Source: Dichetophora obliterata
Taxonomy: Eukaryota; Arthropoda; Insecta; Diptera; Sciomyzidae
DNA: 64,000 nt
Assembly: GCA_963920525.1 (NCBI GenBank)
Contig: OY986438.1
Location: 186,850,388 to 186,914,387, forward strand
Reading direction: 5' to 3'
The notes beneath the pieces are model-generated. The model was not told where the DNA came from and did no database searches. It saw only the letters and a list, made by a program, of their open reading frames with translations. Position numbers and translations under genes: made by a program. Shown piece after piece: positions 42,667-54,383 of this stretch (its first letter is position 1; every line of letters starts with the position of its first letter).

Positions 42667-44980
42667 CTAAACTTGTTTAATCAAAAATTTATGATTTACA
42701 AAATTTAACACTGCCATAAATGATATTAAAGAGTCATAGCTTAAAAACCACTTCTCTGTTAGTTTTCAGTTATTCGGGCAACTATAATATTTTCTTAAAG
42801 TGAACATTTCTTAGAAAACCTTTTTCATTAGTTTCTGACTTCTTTATTAAAAAAACAGACTTTTAACGCAATTTAATCTACTCGCAGATAAAAGTATTCA
42901 GATAGGAATCCCCAATCTAAAAGGATCTGATAGCATATGTAATAAAATTTTTAAAAAAGAAGTTTTTACTTATATTTAGATCCTATTACATTTTTATTGG
43001 TAGTGTCAAGCCCATTACATTACACTGAGTGTTTTTTTTTACCCTTTTTTCTCTGTATTGGATAGCTTTAACGTTTTTCACTTAACTTTGGTATTAGGAG
43101 TCTCGTGGTGACATTCGTTTCACCAGTTTACTGAACACTTTAGAGCAAAATCACGGAAATTTAAAAAGGTTCTATTGAAAAATTGTGAAGGATTTTGCAC
43201 CTCAGTGGGAATGTTCAGTTTTAAAAGAATATCTCCTGTAAGCATCTTACCAAATAGGTAAAATCAAATACCAATGTAAGATTTATCCAAAAGCTGCGTT
43301 ATTTTGTATAGGAGACATAAAGATATTCTGGACTCGCCACTTAATTTTATGCTATTTTATTGCTTTGAGTGTTGATTACAAATTTTGCAAACATGATAGG
43401 CAAAAAATAAAAAATTAAATCAATGTCACGGATCAACTGAGTGATTCATATCGATGATGATTTCAATGTGCAATGGAGTGATTTTTTTTATTTCTGCTGC
43501 TTCTTCCGTTTCTTTGACTTTATTCCTTGCTATGATCACTATAATAACTAATACCACAAAGTCTGGGCTACCACAAGAACGTATGCAATGATATTCTAGC
43601 TCTGTCTGTCTGGCTTTATTTTTATTTTTTTTTTCTTTTTTGTTGCAAGAGTCTCACGTATTTAAATAAATTTATTGATGTTCATGGTCGATTTATTCTA
43701 GCTTGACTCATTTTGTTCTTGACTGATTTTTGTGCGCTCCAAGCAAGGCGATGATGTAGAGTTGTCGCTAACTTGTTGTTGTTGTCGTTGTTATTGTGTT
43801 TAATATTATTGTTGTTAAACTTGCAATTAATATTAATTGAAACAAGCGAGTCAATGCAATTTATATGCGTTTTTAGGGATATAAGTCTCATTAATTTTGT
43901 TATTGTTGTCGTATTTTGAAAACGCATATCAACATATTGTTCTTATGTTGATTAAATGCTTCAGTTGTGCGTTTAATTTATTAAGAGCACAATACGAAAA
44001 AAAACTTGCTCAAGAGTTGTTAAAAAACTTACTGCAACTTCCCACAATCCAAAGTTCAACAGTCCGAATTCTCGCTTGCACGCAACTCTTCATTCCATTG
44101 TAAATAATTTCCGGGTTTAATTGTCTCTCAGCTGTTGCGGTAAACAAACAATTTGTTTCAGTTAAAGTAACCAACAACACCATTTCCCCCACCACCCACA
44201 TGTAAACATTTGCCATTTGCTCATTTACACAGCCTGACACGATCTTTATTTGCCCTGCTAGCCATCAATCCATCCATCTGCGCTGTCAAAAATCGTATTT
44301 GTTTTAATTTTCAATGTTAAAAATATCTTTAATGTTTCTGACACTTCGTTACTCTTTAAATGCAATTAATATAATTTACATACTCGCACATCGAAAAAAC
44401 ATAGTTTCATTCCGGGAATCCGTTTGACTCAAATGAAAAATGCTGCTATTCTGAAGTAGTTGCTGCTATTTTTAAGCTTACACATCAGCGTTTTCTTCTT
44501 TGGGGACTTCATTCTAATTTATTTAATGTTTTCTCTAACAGCAGCATATCTAGAATAATTGTCAACATATGTCGAATTAATTTAGACATTTGGATACTTT
44601 TGCCATTACTTTGTTTTCATGTAACAGAAATGGTACCATGATATCATATTATTCTCGGAGGCCCCATTTCGAGTAAAGCATTTGCTTAATTTATGGCATT
44701 GCAATCTTTATAAAAGAGTATTGTTTTAGCTGTCTAACAAAATTGATAGCATAACATTTTCATAGTTAAAGAATTTCGTATACAAAAAAAAAAAAATACA
44801 CAAAAAAAAACAAGAATAATTAACACATAAAATTAATCTATGCTTGACCCAGTGATTTGAGAGTAAATGTTGTATGCTGATTCTACACAGAAAATTGTGT
44901 TGTGCCTGCTTGAACATAAAAAATGTTTTTAACAAAAATTAAATAAATATTTTAGAAAAGATTATTAATAATTAAGAATA
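42667..44980. other. Noncoding stretch
   Basis: No coding frames with family signatures. GTTGTTGTCGTTGTTATTG-type simple repeats at 43,775-43,825 and A/T runs. Nothing else recognisable. Confidence 0.5.
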
Positions 44981-45390
44981 GAAATTAGAAATGTCATGTG
45001 AAATTCAGAAAACATCAATTGAAAACCAGAAAACATGAATTGAGATTTAGAATAGATCAATTGAAAACCAGCAAAATCATTCAAAATTCGGAATAGATTA
45101 ATTGAAATTCATAAATTCCGTATGCAATTCAGAAAAAGATTAATTGAAATTATAAAATTAGATTTAAAATTCGAAAAAGATCCATTAAAAGCCAGAAATC
45201 CTATTTGAAATTTAGAAAAGATTTGTTGAATTCCATTAGAAACTATGTAAAGGTAAATTAATATTAAAACAAAATAAATTGCGACTTAAGAATATCTCTT
45301 TTTTGAAATTGAGAAAAGTTCAATTGGAATTCAGAAAAAATGAAATTACAGAAAAGGTGAATGAAATTCGAAGAACAAAATTAATCGTTA
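44981..45390. repeat. Degenerate ~20-25-bp repeat, AATTGAAATTCAGAAAA type
   Basis: The phrase (GATC)AATTGAAA(T/A)(T/C)CAGAAAA is repeated more than ten times with drift. The inverse phrase TTTTCTGAATTTCAATTGAT fills 63,300-64,000 near the right end, so the two arrays are inverted copies of one repeat family about 18 kb apart. Confidence 0.65.
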
Positions 45391-45409
45391 TACACTCCCT
45401 TCCACTTGG

Positions 45410-46670
45410 TTAGACGCACTTGCTTTAATAACAAAACATGCTCTGCTCTCAATATCGGTTAAAAAGATAACAACAACAACTGCTTGGAGTAAATTCTCAT
45501 TGAGTGTACTTACCAACAACAACCAAAAATCTCAAATCTCTTTAACATAACATACCTACTAATAAGTTCTCAAACAGATATCAAAAACATGCAATTAAAA
45601 CTGGTTCATTAGATTAGACGCAGTACGAAATTTAAAGTCTTCTTTAACACAAGTTAACTTTGAATGTTAAAACTTTTTCAATCAGGTGTTTTTGAGGTTA
45701 TATTCACAAAAATGGGAAAAGAAAAAATTTTAACTTTGTTTCAACAGGAAAAAATCAATTTCTACCGTTGTGAAGGGCTTTCAAACCGTGCCATTGCAAA
45801 AATAATTTGTCGAAGTTCCAGAAGAGTTGACCGTAATTTGAAGAATCCTGATTGCTATGGAAAAAAATTACAAAGGTAGAACTTCTGAAGTATTGACACC
45901 AAGAGACAAGCGGAAAATCATCGCCATAGCATCGAACTCTACACTTACCTTACCCAAAATAACGCTTCAAGCTAATGTACAAGCTATTGTTTCAACAGTC
46001 CGTCGGGTGATTCGTCGTCCCAAACATCCCAACGTTTTAAAATTAAAAAAAGTCGCCATTAAATGCAGTCCGTAAACAGCAACGACTCCAATTTGCGAGA
46101 GATTTTATGAGTTGGGATGTGCAAAAAGATACGAGAGTAAATGATTGGCGCCTCGTTGTTTTTACTGACAAAAGAAATTTAATTTAGATGGCCCGGATGG
46201 GTATCAATACTATTTCCACGATATCAGGAAAAAAATAAATTTATTTTAGCCGGCAGCATAGCAGAGAGGGTGGCGTCATGGTTTGGGGAGCAATTACTTA
46301 TTATGGCGCCATTGAATTGGTGTTTGTCGACATAAAAATGACAGTTAACTCCTACAAATCTATCCTTGAATCAGCATTTCCCAAGCTTTCTGACATTTTT
46401 GGACCTTTATCATGGATTCTGCAGCAGGATAACGCACCTTTATCACACTGTACTTAACATACTGTAAAAATTGTTAAAGCATTCATTGCAAGCCAAAATA
46501 TCCTATCATTAGGTTGGCCGCCGGATTCGCCAGATCGCAATGTTGTTGGAAACGTTTGGGGCTGACTTTCAAGAAAAGTGTATAAAGGTGGAAGGCAATA
46601 TAATGACAAGCAGTCATTTGCGAGCCATGATTTGTGGGTCAACAGTTGTGCTTGTATTTAGGTTTTTTTT
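45410..46670 (+). mobile_element. Tc1-like transposon fossil
   Basis: A GGTTAGACGCACTTGC word at 45,418 and GATTAGACGCAGTACG at 45,614 look like the paired direct repeats inside a Tc1-type left end. The broken transposase follows. The right end is missing: R1-like LINE sequence begins at about 46,672. Confidence 0.7.
45664..46660 (+). pseudogene. Tc1-family transposase, broken
   Basis: N-terminal HTH: KILTLFQQEKINFYRCEGLS, NRAIAKIICRSSRRV, then LTPRDKRKIIAIASN (second HTH), ARDFMSWDV, then VVFTDKRN for the first catalytic region, REGGVMVWGAITYYG, WILQQDNAPLSH (second Asp) and LGWPPDSPDRNVVGNVWG for the third. The final acidic residue, normally Glu in NxxENxWG, reads Gly. Several frame changes and stops (for example after KCSP near 46,075) make it non-functional. 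Order and motifs fit the Tc1 family well. Confidence 0.85.
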
Positions 46671-46671
46671 A

Positions 46672-47265
46672 TCTTTTTAAAGACGTTTTTGCATACGTCT
46701 CCCCAGTGGTTGTTTTGCAACTCATCTCTGAGAGTGATAAACGCTTGCTTTTTGCTTTCGGAAATGGCATTTCATAGCTACTTCCTTTTTTCTTAGAAGT
46801 TTGCTTGCAGTTCGTCCTTCGTTCTTCATCTTGCTCGCATATGCCTTCGTCTTAACTGGTGGCATTCTCCTCTAAGTTGAGTGATATCTTCGTTGCACCA
46901 GCATAATGACTTTCGCTCATTGCTATTTCGTTTGCGTAGCATAGTTGCAATACATACCTCGGTGAGTGACTGCATGATGTTTTTTTCCCATGAGACTCGC
47001 GTTACCGTCTGTTAGTTACATACTATCAAGCAAAGAGTACAGCATTCCCTGGTCGAGTTCTTTTATTTTCCAGCCCATTCTCTGCGCTTTTGGTATCCTA
47101 TCCTTATTCTGCTTCTGTTCCGTTGGTTGTGTTGGGTCTCTAATATGATAGCGAAGTTATCGCTGTGGGTGTACACGTCAGATACTCTCCAGTTAATAGT
47201 GTCCGAGATTGCTCGACTAGCAAATGTAACATCGATTACAGATCCAGCTCAATTTTTTCTGTAGG
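46672..47265 (-). mobile_element. R1-like LINE fragment, part 3 (endonuclease end and linker)
   Basis: Minus-strand conceptual fragments AGSVIDVTFASRAISDTINW and RVSDVYTHSDNFAII are the end of an R1-clade endonuclease domain. A decayed linker region follows (LRGECHQLRRRHMRA). It is the continuation of the pieces at 52,734-52,870 and 60,398-60,735. The 3' portion beyond 46,672 (reverse transcriptase) is missing. Confidence 0.8.
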
Positions 47266-47799
47266 TATGCTTGTTTCCTGGCAAAAATCCTCTACCTAAC
47301 CCTCCATGTGGGTGCCGGCTGGTAATAACCGCTACAGTGTTCTTAATCCTAAGACGGCGGTTAGCAGAGGAGGGGGTTCTTCCTACCGTATTCTGACTCT
47401 TCAATAGTCTCGTATGGCATGGTAAGAATCCTGCCCATCGGTAGGGGTGTGGGCTGAATCAAGGTGTAATGCGACCCGTGCTGAGGATTTGCTAGGCTGG
47501 AAGCCCATGTAATAAAGTCCAGTCTTTAACGGAGCCTCTCTGATACCTGGCCGTCTCAGAGTGTAACTGTGGCCTTACCGCGGCATTGGGGTTAGGGCGC
47601 GGTCGACATCTTTTTCCCCTCTCTATTTTTTGATCACACTACTGACAGACTCTGAGCCAAATCTCGGATTGAATCGGGGCTGCACACGGGGATCTTTCAT
47701 TCCCTGAATGCGGACCCGATCCCGTTCGAGGAATGGTCACAGGGCCTGTCGGTTTAACTCTCTTTATCTTGGTGGGGAGGGGGTGGTCGCACGACCAAG

Positions 47800-49068
47800 A
47801 TGAATACAATTAACAAAAAGAAACAGACAGATGGGCAATCTTTAAATGCCAACCAAGTGGAGCCTACAGCTACACTAGACACGCGGTCTTTAAACGCTCC
47901 TTTTGGCCAACAGCCTGCAGACGCGCAGTCTCTAAATGCTTCTCCTGCGGACGCTAGTGCAGCAGTGGTTACCAAACCTGGCACATGTGCAAGTAGCAAC
48001 AAGGGCCCGGCTACAAAGACGCCATCCACCAAAACGACAGGCCGTGATTCTCGGAAATCAGCGCTAAGGGTAAGGGATCGCATTGCGAAAATTCCCGAGA
48101 ACCAGCGTACCGAGGCTCAGTGGAAGTCCTGGAAGTGGGCGGTAGGCACCTTGGAGAAGTCACAAGCTTCTCCACAACTCAAACCGGTGCCTACTAAGCG
48201 TCAGCGATCTCTAGAGGAGGTCCCTATGCCGGGCGCCAAGAAAATTTGTGGTAACACAGCCACTCCTAAACTATTTAGTGAAATCGCGGCTGGACAAATT
48301 ACCATTGCGGTGATTGACAGAAGCGACCCAGACGGCAGCATCTCGCCTGAAAAATGGAGGAAGGTAGTGGGAAAACTGGCCACTATCTTCATTCCGATTA
48401 TGAAGGAGTTTCCCGGCAGAGGCCCTTCTTGTCGCGACAGTGGATGGCATCAAAGCCATGTGAAACTGATCGCATGTGCTGACCAAAGGTCTCTAGATCT
48501 GTATAAGATCGCCATCTCAAGGATTGGTGAGGTTTGGCCGGGCGCGAATCTCGCGGTCATTGATAGGGATCTGATCCCTAACAGACCAAGGGCGCGTTCC
48601 CGGGTCCCAGCCGAACACTCTGACCCTCAAATAATCCTTGAGACAATAAGGTTGGGAAATCATGGCCTACCAACAGCAAACTGGAAGGTGACACGGGTTG
48701 ATGAGCCGAAGGGGGACTTTAGGTCGGTAACATTTGTTATCAACCAGGAGTCCCTGGCTTTCTTGTCATCGAAAGGTTTCGTGGTAGACTATGGTTTCTC
48801 ATCCATAGAACTGAGGGTATATAAAAAAGATGAGGCGGTATTGGAGGAAGAGCAGGCTTCCAAAGCAATTAAAAACGCACCATCCTCTCAAACCTGCCCC
48901 CCTGTGCTAGAACCGGAGGGCGTAAGCTCCGTGATGGAATTGGCACGCACATTTTGGCTATCCTCATTGGAGGATAGCCTTCTTAAATCAGACACTGACT
49001 CTGACACAACTGTGGTGGAGGTTGATTTAGCTACTAGAAGCTCAAATGCTGAAGGTAGTACAAATTAA
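47800..49068 (+). CDS. LINE ORF1 protein (422 aa, DUF4780-like)
   Basis: ATG start at 47,800 after the 5' leader. Residues 1-60 contain a thrice-repeated (Q/R)SLNA motif in a Gln/Ala/Thr-rich tail, 60-150 are basic (KSALRVRDRIAKIP, KRQRSLEE). From 150 comes a folded domain with ITIAVIDRSDPDGSI, WRKVVGKL, LIACADQRSLDLYKIAISRI, VIDRDLIPNRPRAR and SIELRVYKKD, which resembles the DUF4780 domain found in insect transposon proteins. No CCHC knuckle seen. It is intact and overlaps ORF2 by 23 bp in another frame, so termination-reinitiation is the likely route to ORF2. Role by analogy: RNA-binding partner of the retrotransposon RNP. Confidence 0.75.
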   Translation: MNTINKKKQTDGQSLNANQVEPTATLDTRSLNAPFGQQPADAQSLNASPADASAAVVTKPGTCASSNKGPATKTPSTKTTGRDSRKSALRVRDRIAKIPENQRTEAQWKSWKWAVGTLEKSQASPQLKPVPTKRQRSLEEVPMPGAKKICGNTATPKLFSEIAAGQITIAVIDRSDPDGSISPEKWRKVVGKLATIFIPIMKEFPGRGPSCRDSGWHQSHVKLIACADQRSLDLYKIAISRIGEVWPGANLAVIDRDLIPNRPRARSRVPAEHSDPQIILETIRLGNHGLPTANWKVTRVDEPKGDFRSVTFVINQESLAFLSSKGFVVDYGFSSIELRVYKKDEAVLEEEQASKAIKNAPSSQTCPPVLEPEGVSSVMELARTFWLSSLEDSLLKSDTDSDTTVVEVDLATRSSNAEGSTN

Positions 49069-52000
49069 CCTACACCACTCCAAGGCTGCGTCCGCCAGCC
49101 TGATAATCCGTCTCAGCAAAGATGGAGATGACATCGTCCTGATCCAGGAGCCATGGGTAGTCTGTGGCCTGGTATGCGGACTCAGGACTCCAGCATATAC
49201 GCTTGTGTATACTAAATCACAAGGTAAACCAAGAGCGTGTATTTTAATTAAGAAAAACCTGAGTGTATTTACTCTCTCTAATTTCAGTAACAAAGACACC
49301 GTGGCTATAAGCGTCGAGATGGGCCAGAACAGCTTGTGGCTCGTCTCAGCATACCTCGCGCACGACCACGAAGTCCTCCCTGAAGACAACGTTAAAAATT
49401 TGGTCTCCACAGCAGCATCAAAAGCAAAGGGCCTAATTATCGGGTGCGATGCAAACGCTCATCATGTGATCTGGGGTAGCTCAGACACCAACAAACGGGG
49501 TGAGTTTCTATTTGACTTCGTCCTCACAACTAATCTTAATATATGCAATATAGGTAATAAACCCACCTTTCTTATAAGTAATAGACAGGAAGTTCTAGAT
49601 ATTACCCTTGCCTCTGACCATATATCTAATAGGGTAAAAAACTGGAGAGTTTCTAATGAACACTCCTTCTCAGACCATAGATATATTCTCTTTGATGTTG
49701 ATAACTTTGACTCGAGATCATGCGAATTTCGCAATCTTAAACAAATCAATTGGGATCTTTATATAAATTCCTTAAATACAGATCTCTCAATTGGACCAAC
49801 TAATCGTCCTTCCAATAAACAATCTTTAGACAACTTAGTTAATAGTCTCACTAAATCGCTAAATAAAGCTCTAGATACTGCTTGTCCGCTAAAAACATTG
49901 AGGGGAAAGCAAAAGCCTCCTTGGTGGAATAAGGGACTAGAAGATCTCCGGAAAAATACCAGAAAACTTTTCAACAGGGCAAAGACCACAAGATCTACAG
50001 ATACGTGGTCATTTTATAAAATAGCCCTCAAGGAATATAAAAATGAACTACGAAAAGCACAAAGACAGTTCTGGAGGACCTTCTGTGAAAATATGTCACA
50101 GACCTCTGAGGCGTCAAGGCTCAGGAAAATTCTAGCTAAGGCTCCCTCCAATCCAAGCTTCATGAAAAAAGAAGATGGTACTTGGACCACAAGCAGTGAA
50201 GAATCTCTGAACGTTTTAGTAGAAACCCACTTTCCGGGATGTTCAGAGATATACAACGATCCAATCCAGGAATATCAGTTACCACCTGTGAACAGATCTC
50301 TAGAAATACTCTCGCAAACAAAGCTCCAATAGGCAATCAGTAGCTTCAAACCATTTAAGTCACCAGGACCAGATGGTATAGCCCCCATTGAAATCCAAAA
50401 GTCGTATGGCATCATTAAGGAGCGGCATTTGCTGATCTACCAAAGCTGCCTTGACCTAAACCACATTCCCCAGCGATGGCGTAATGTGAAGGTTATCTTT
50501 ATACCTAAGGCAGGAAAAAGCTCACACGTAAACCCAAAAGACCTTCGACCAATTAGTCTCTCATATTTTCTTCTAAAAATCCTCGAGAGATTAATTGATA
50601 TTCACTTGAGATCCATGATAGAAAAGAAGCCATTATCTCTATCTCAACATGCTTACACCAAAGGCAAATCAGTGGAAACAGCTCTCCACTCCATAATCTC
50701 CATCATTGAAAAATCCCTCTGTCTGAAGGAATATACAATGATAGCTTTTATTGATATAGAAGGAGCCTTTAATAATGTCGAGGCAGGGGCCATCACCAGT
50801 GCGCTGACGGAGCTTGGGGTGGATGCCGCGCTGATAGCACTCATAAACCAAATGCTAGTTGGCAGGATTATAAGTGCAAAATTTGGAGCGGCATCCACGC
50901 TAAGATCTGTACCAAGAGGAACCCCTCAGGGAGGGGTGCTATCGCCTCTACTCTGGAATTTAGCAGTGAATGAACTGCTAGGCAAACTAAAACTAGAGGG
51001 GTGCAGGGTGATAGCTTATCCCGATGACGTTGCTATTGTTACCTCTGGAAAATATATATCTACTCTCCGAGACATTATGCAAAACTGCCTAAATACTCTT
51101 GTCAACTTGACTATCAGCTGTGGGCTCAGCGTTAATCCTAATAAAACTGAGTTAGTAGTTTTCACAAGAAAACACAATGTACCTCAAATTAGCCCTCCTA
51201 AACTGGGAAATATAAGTCTTATCTTCTCAGATCAAGCAAAATACCTGGGCCTTATACTGGATAGGAAACTAAACTGGAAGCCCAATCTGCTCGAAAGAGC
51301 CAAAAAAGCGAACATTGCCCTTTGCAAAAGGGCGGTGGGTAGCAAATGGGGTTTACAGCCAAGTGTTACTCACTGGCTTTATACAGCAGTTGTAAGGCCA
51401 ATATTGCTATATGGTGCTATTGTCTGGTGGCATGCACTCGAAAAACAGACTCACCATAACCTTCTCCGTAAAGTTCAAAGATCAGCTGAACTGTGCATTA
51501 GCGGAACCCTAAGAACCACTCCGACAGACGCATTAGACACAATGCTCCATCTTACACCACTTGATATCCTAGCTAAACAGATGGCCGCTAATACAGCCAT
51601 CCGCCTAGTAGCCACCTCCCAGTGGAAAGAAGGTACCCTAGGACATTCTTGTATCAGAAAATTTCTCCCTCCTTTACCTAGGTCCATTGACTACATCACA
51701 CAAAAACTACTCTTTGAGAGGAATTTCGATGTATCTCTCGAGAAGAGTGGGAACAAGAAAACCATTCACCTCACAATGTCATTGAGATCTTTACGGATGG
51801 ATCAAAACTAGATGGCAAAGTAGGTGGAGGAGTCTACTCAGAAGCATTAAGCATCAATATAGCCTTCAGGCTCCCTGACCATTGCAGTGTATTTCAAGCT
51901 GAAATCGCTGCTTTACATGAAGCGCTAACTTGGCTTCAGAAAAATGATATATCTTCCATGGATATATGCATACTTTCTGACAGTCAGGCCGCTCTGAAAG

Positions 52001-52623
52001 CCCTAGGAACTGTTGAAATAACATCTGAAACAGTTTTCAACTGCCGCAGATCTCTAAACGAGATGGCAGAGCAGCTCAAAATTATCCTATGCTGGATTCC
52101 TGGACATAGGGATTTTCTAGGTAACTGCAGAGCAGATGAACTCGCTCGCACAGGTACTACCAAACAACTATCTTCAGACAAGACAAACCTTGGTATTCCT
52201 CTCACCACATGTAAACTCCTTACACATGAGTTATCCTGTATTAACACCAACAAAAGATGGTCAGCAGGTAACACTTGTAATATAGCACGGCAAATCTGGC
52301 CCAAACTCAATCTGAAGCGTTCAAAAGATCTCATATCTCTTAGTAGAGATCACATTGGCACCATGATAGGGATCCTGACAGGGCACTGCCTTATTGGCAG
52401 GCACGCTCTAAGATTAAACATACCCCACAACGACTTCTGCAGAAGCTATAGAGATGAGGAGGAGGTGGAATCTACAGAACACCTTCTCTGCACCTGCCCA
52501 GCGCTGGCTCAAAAACGTTTTCTTCACCTAAACAACTGGTTTCTCAGAGACCTCGAAGAACTCTCGGAAATATCGATATACCGAATCCTAAGCTTTGTGA
52601 ACAGCTCAAGCTGGTTTGAATAG
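49046..52623 (+). pseudogene. LINE ORF2: endonuclease, reverse transcriptase, RNase H; two breaks
   Basis: Starts MLKVVQINLHHSKAA at 49,046. Endonuclease motifs: IVLIQEPWV, GCDANAHHVIWGS, SFSDHRYILFD. Reverse transcriptase: LRPISLSYFLLKILERL, FIDIEGAFNNVE, PRGTPQGGVLSPLLW, YPDDVAIVTSG, KYLGLILDRKLNWK. RNase H: FTDGSKLDGKVGGGVYS, FQAEIAALHEAL, ILSDSQAALKAL, WIPGHRDFLGNCRADELA, then a Cys/His tail (TEHLLCTCPAL). Breaks: an in-frame TAG at 50,330-50,332 and a frame change near 51,760. In the catalytic box the usual Ala of YADD is Pro. Otherwise well preserved, so a fairly recent copy. Confidence 0.85.
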
Positions 52624-52733
52624 AGAAGGGAGATCAACCCCTGTGGTACCACAACGGGCCTTATTGGCCTAAGTGCGTCTCAATTTGAGGCAGCCACTTT
52701 AACCTAACCTAACCTAACCTATGCTTGTTTCCT

Positions 52734-52870
52734 TGGTTAATAAGTACCAGGTCTGTGGTGGCAAATGATTCGTGGAGTGAGGGTCCTATTTTCGTGTTTT
52801 CCTGACTACCCCCATTTAATCGCCCATGCATTCAAGTCGCAAGTTATTACTAACGGTGATTTCCCAAACG
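52734..52870 (-). mobile_element. R1-like LINE fragment, part 2 (between LOA and errantivirus)
   Basis: Minus-strand conceptual fragments HGRLNGG/AWAIEWG-like and SLHESFATTDLVLINQGNKH connect the piece beyond the errantivirus to the piece beyond the LOA element, giving the middle of an R1 endonuclease domain. Confidence 0.75.
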
Positions 52871-52874
52871 TATA

Positions 52875-53323
52875 AGTTAACACACGCATCCGCTCTAATT
52901 GTAATTCGAGTACGGTACGTGACGTTTTCGCGATTCTGTCGCGCATAACGTTCCCACACTGACAAACGCTGAGTTAGCACCAAACAACAACATCAACAGC
53001 GGAGTCAAAGCAATAGCAGCAATAACAACAACAACAACAACAATAGCACACAGTGCAGCGACTACAATAATGGCAATCACAACAACAATAATAGCGACGA
53101 CAATAACAATAGCATAGCGACGATGTCAGCAACAGCGGGAAGAGCAAAGCAATAGTAAAAATAAGCTAAAATAACAAGCAGTAGTTTTTGGGTATTTTAA
53201 GTTCAATTTATTTCTTGTATTAGTTAGTCTTACTCGACGTTATAAAAGAGAAACACCGGCACATAGTGCCGATAATAAAGAATTTGTTTTTAAAAAATCA
53301 AAATCATTACATTCATTTTAACT
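52875..53323 (+). repeat. Errantivirus 5' LTR (449 bp)
   Basis: Begins AGTTAACACACGCATCC, ends ATTCATTTTAACT. It includes a CAACAACAACAATAGCA-rich U3, a GTTATAAAAGAGAAACACC box near 53,240 and AATAAAG near 53,274. Compared with the 3' LTR only one position differs (ACTACAATAAT here, ACTACACTAAT there). Confidence 0.95.
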
Positions 53324-53341
53324 GGCGCCCAACGTGGGGCC
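53323..53341 (+). other. Primer binding site for tRNA-Lys
   Basis: TGGCGCCCAACGTGGGGC follows the 5' LTR, its first T being the last LTR base. It is complementary to the CCA-bearing 3' end of insect tRNA-Lys (which ends GTTGGGCGCCA), as in gypsy-type elements. Confidence 0.9.
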
Positions 53342-54383
53342 ACAAAAAAGTTCTTTATTTTAAAAGAAAAATAAAAGTGGCCGTGAGTTCGGACTCACCT
53401 GTGAAAAGTTTCACATAGTGAAAACATATGAAACAAAACCAGAGTGAACTATGACCAAATTTAAAAATTTGTTAAACTGAAAAAATCCATAGTGATCAAA
53501 TAGGAAAATCAAAAACTAAATGAACAAATAAGAAAATAACATTTTTTCTATATCGAAAAAACTGAGCTAAATAAAAGCTAAAGAAATGCAGGAAATTTCT
53601 TCATAGAAGAAAAAACAAGTGTAAAAAATTCTCCATAGAAGAAAAAGACATGTAAAAAACATCAAATAAAAGATTCTTCATAAAAAAAAACAAACAAGTC
53701 TAAAAAATAGATAAAAAAGTTCTTAATAGAAGAAGAAGACAAGTTAAATATTTGTGAAAGACTTATCTGAGATTAAAAAGGATTATCGGTAGTAAAAAAT
53801 TTCACATAGTGAAAACATATGAGACAAAATATGTGAACAAGCTTGAATTTTTTAAAACTGAACATATCATACACTGAAAGTGCTAGAAATAATTTAAAAA
53901 AAAACAAGCGTAAAGGTGAATAACTAAAAATTATAAAAACTTACCGTATCTGTTGTAAACTCATCTGGAAAATTACATTGGATTACAAGGAAAACTTTAA
54001 CGTTGCTGCACCGAATTTTAAAATGGAAGCTGCCAGATTATTGTAAGCGTTCAGCTATTGGACAAAGTATCTACATAAGATTTTTAATTTGGTTAAAAGA
54101 TTTAGCATTAGATATTATACATGATAAGATCCATTGTAAATTTAATCAGACATTAATTTCTTAAATCGAAGGATTCAATAAAAATTCCGAACAAAAAACT
54201 ATTAATTGTAATTAAAGTAAAAATAGTAGTCTCAAGTTAATTAAAAATATTCAAGATTTAAGCATTATCTTATTCACTTAAAAAAAAAAAATCCTTATTA
54301 AATTTTTTTTTATATTAAAGCCCAATTAATATCTGTAATAAAAAATTTTTTCTCTTGGCACCCAACTTATTAACCAATCTATA
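53342..54383 (+). other. Errantivirus 5' leader with repeated motifs
   Basis: Over 1 kb of A-rich noncoding leader. TTTCACATAGTGAAAACATA occurs at about 53,409 and 53,800. Between them a unit like TTCATAGAAGAAAAAACAAG recurs four times (about 53,608, 53,633, 53,678 and 53,732). Some errantivirus leaders hold insulator arrays; whether this one does cannot be told from sequence alone. Confidence 0.65.

Larger units (their letters stand above)
47280..52719 (+). mobile_element. LOA-like LINE (two ORFs, RNase H), nearly complete
   Basis: The 14-bp direct repeat TATGCTTGTTTCCT (47,266-47,279 and 52,720-52,733) brackets 5,440 bp. In order: a 520-bp 5' leader, ORF1 (47,800), ORF2 with endonuclease, reverse transcriptase and RNase H, then a short 3' part ending in TTAACCTAACCTAACCTAAC. 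The base composition is clearly more GC-rich than the surroundings. RNase H plus a TAACC-type tandem tail suggests the LOA clade. It lies in the R1-like LINE, whose frame resumes on both sides. Confidence 0.85.

Noticed and set aside
43775..43825. GTTGTTGTCGTTGTT tract as coding poly-Gln/Asn
   Set aside because: Simple repeat without a supporting open frame or splice context.
47754..48083. 109-codon minus frame opposite LINE ORF1
   Set aside because: Antisense shadow of a clearly coding plus-strand frame.
52895..53080. Hydrophobic 61-codon minus frame in both LTRs
   Set aside because: It is the antisense of the CAACAACAA-type repeat in the LTR, which translates to a Val/Ala/Ile-rich peptide by composition alone.
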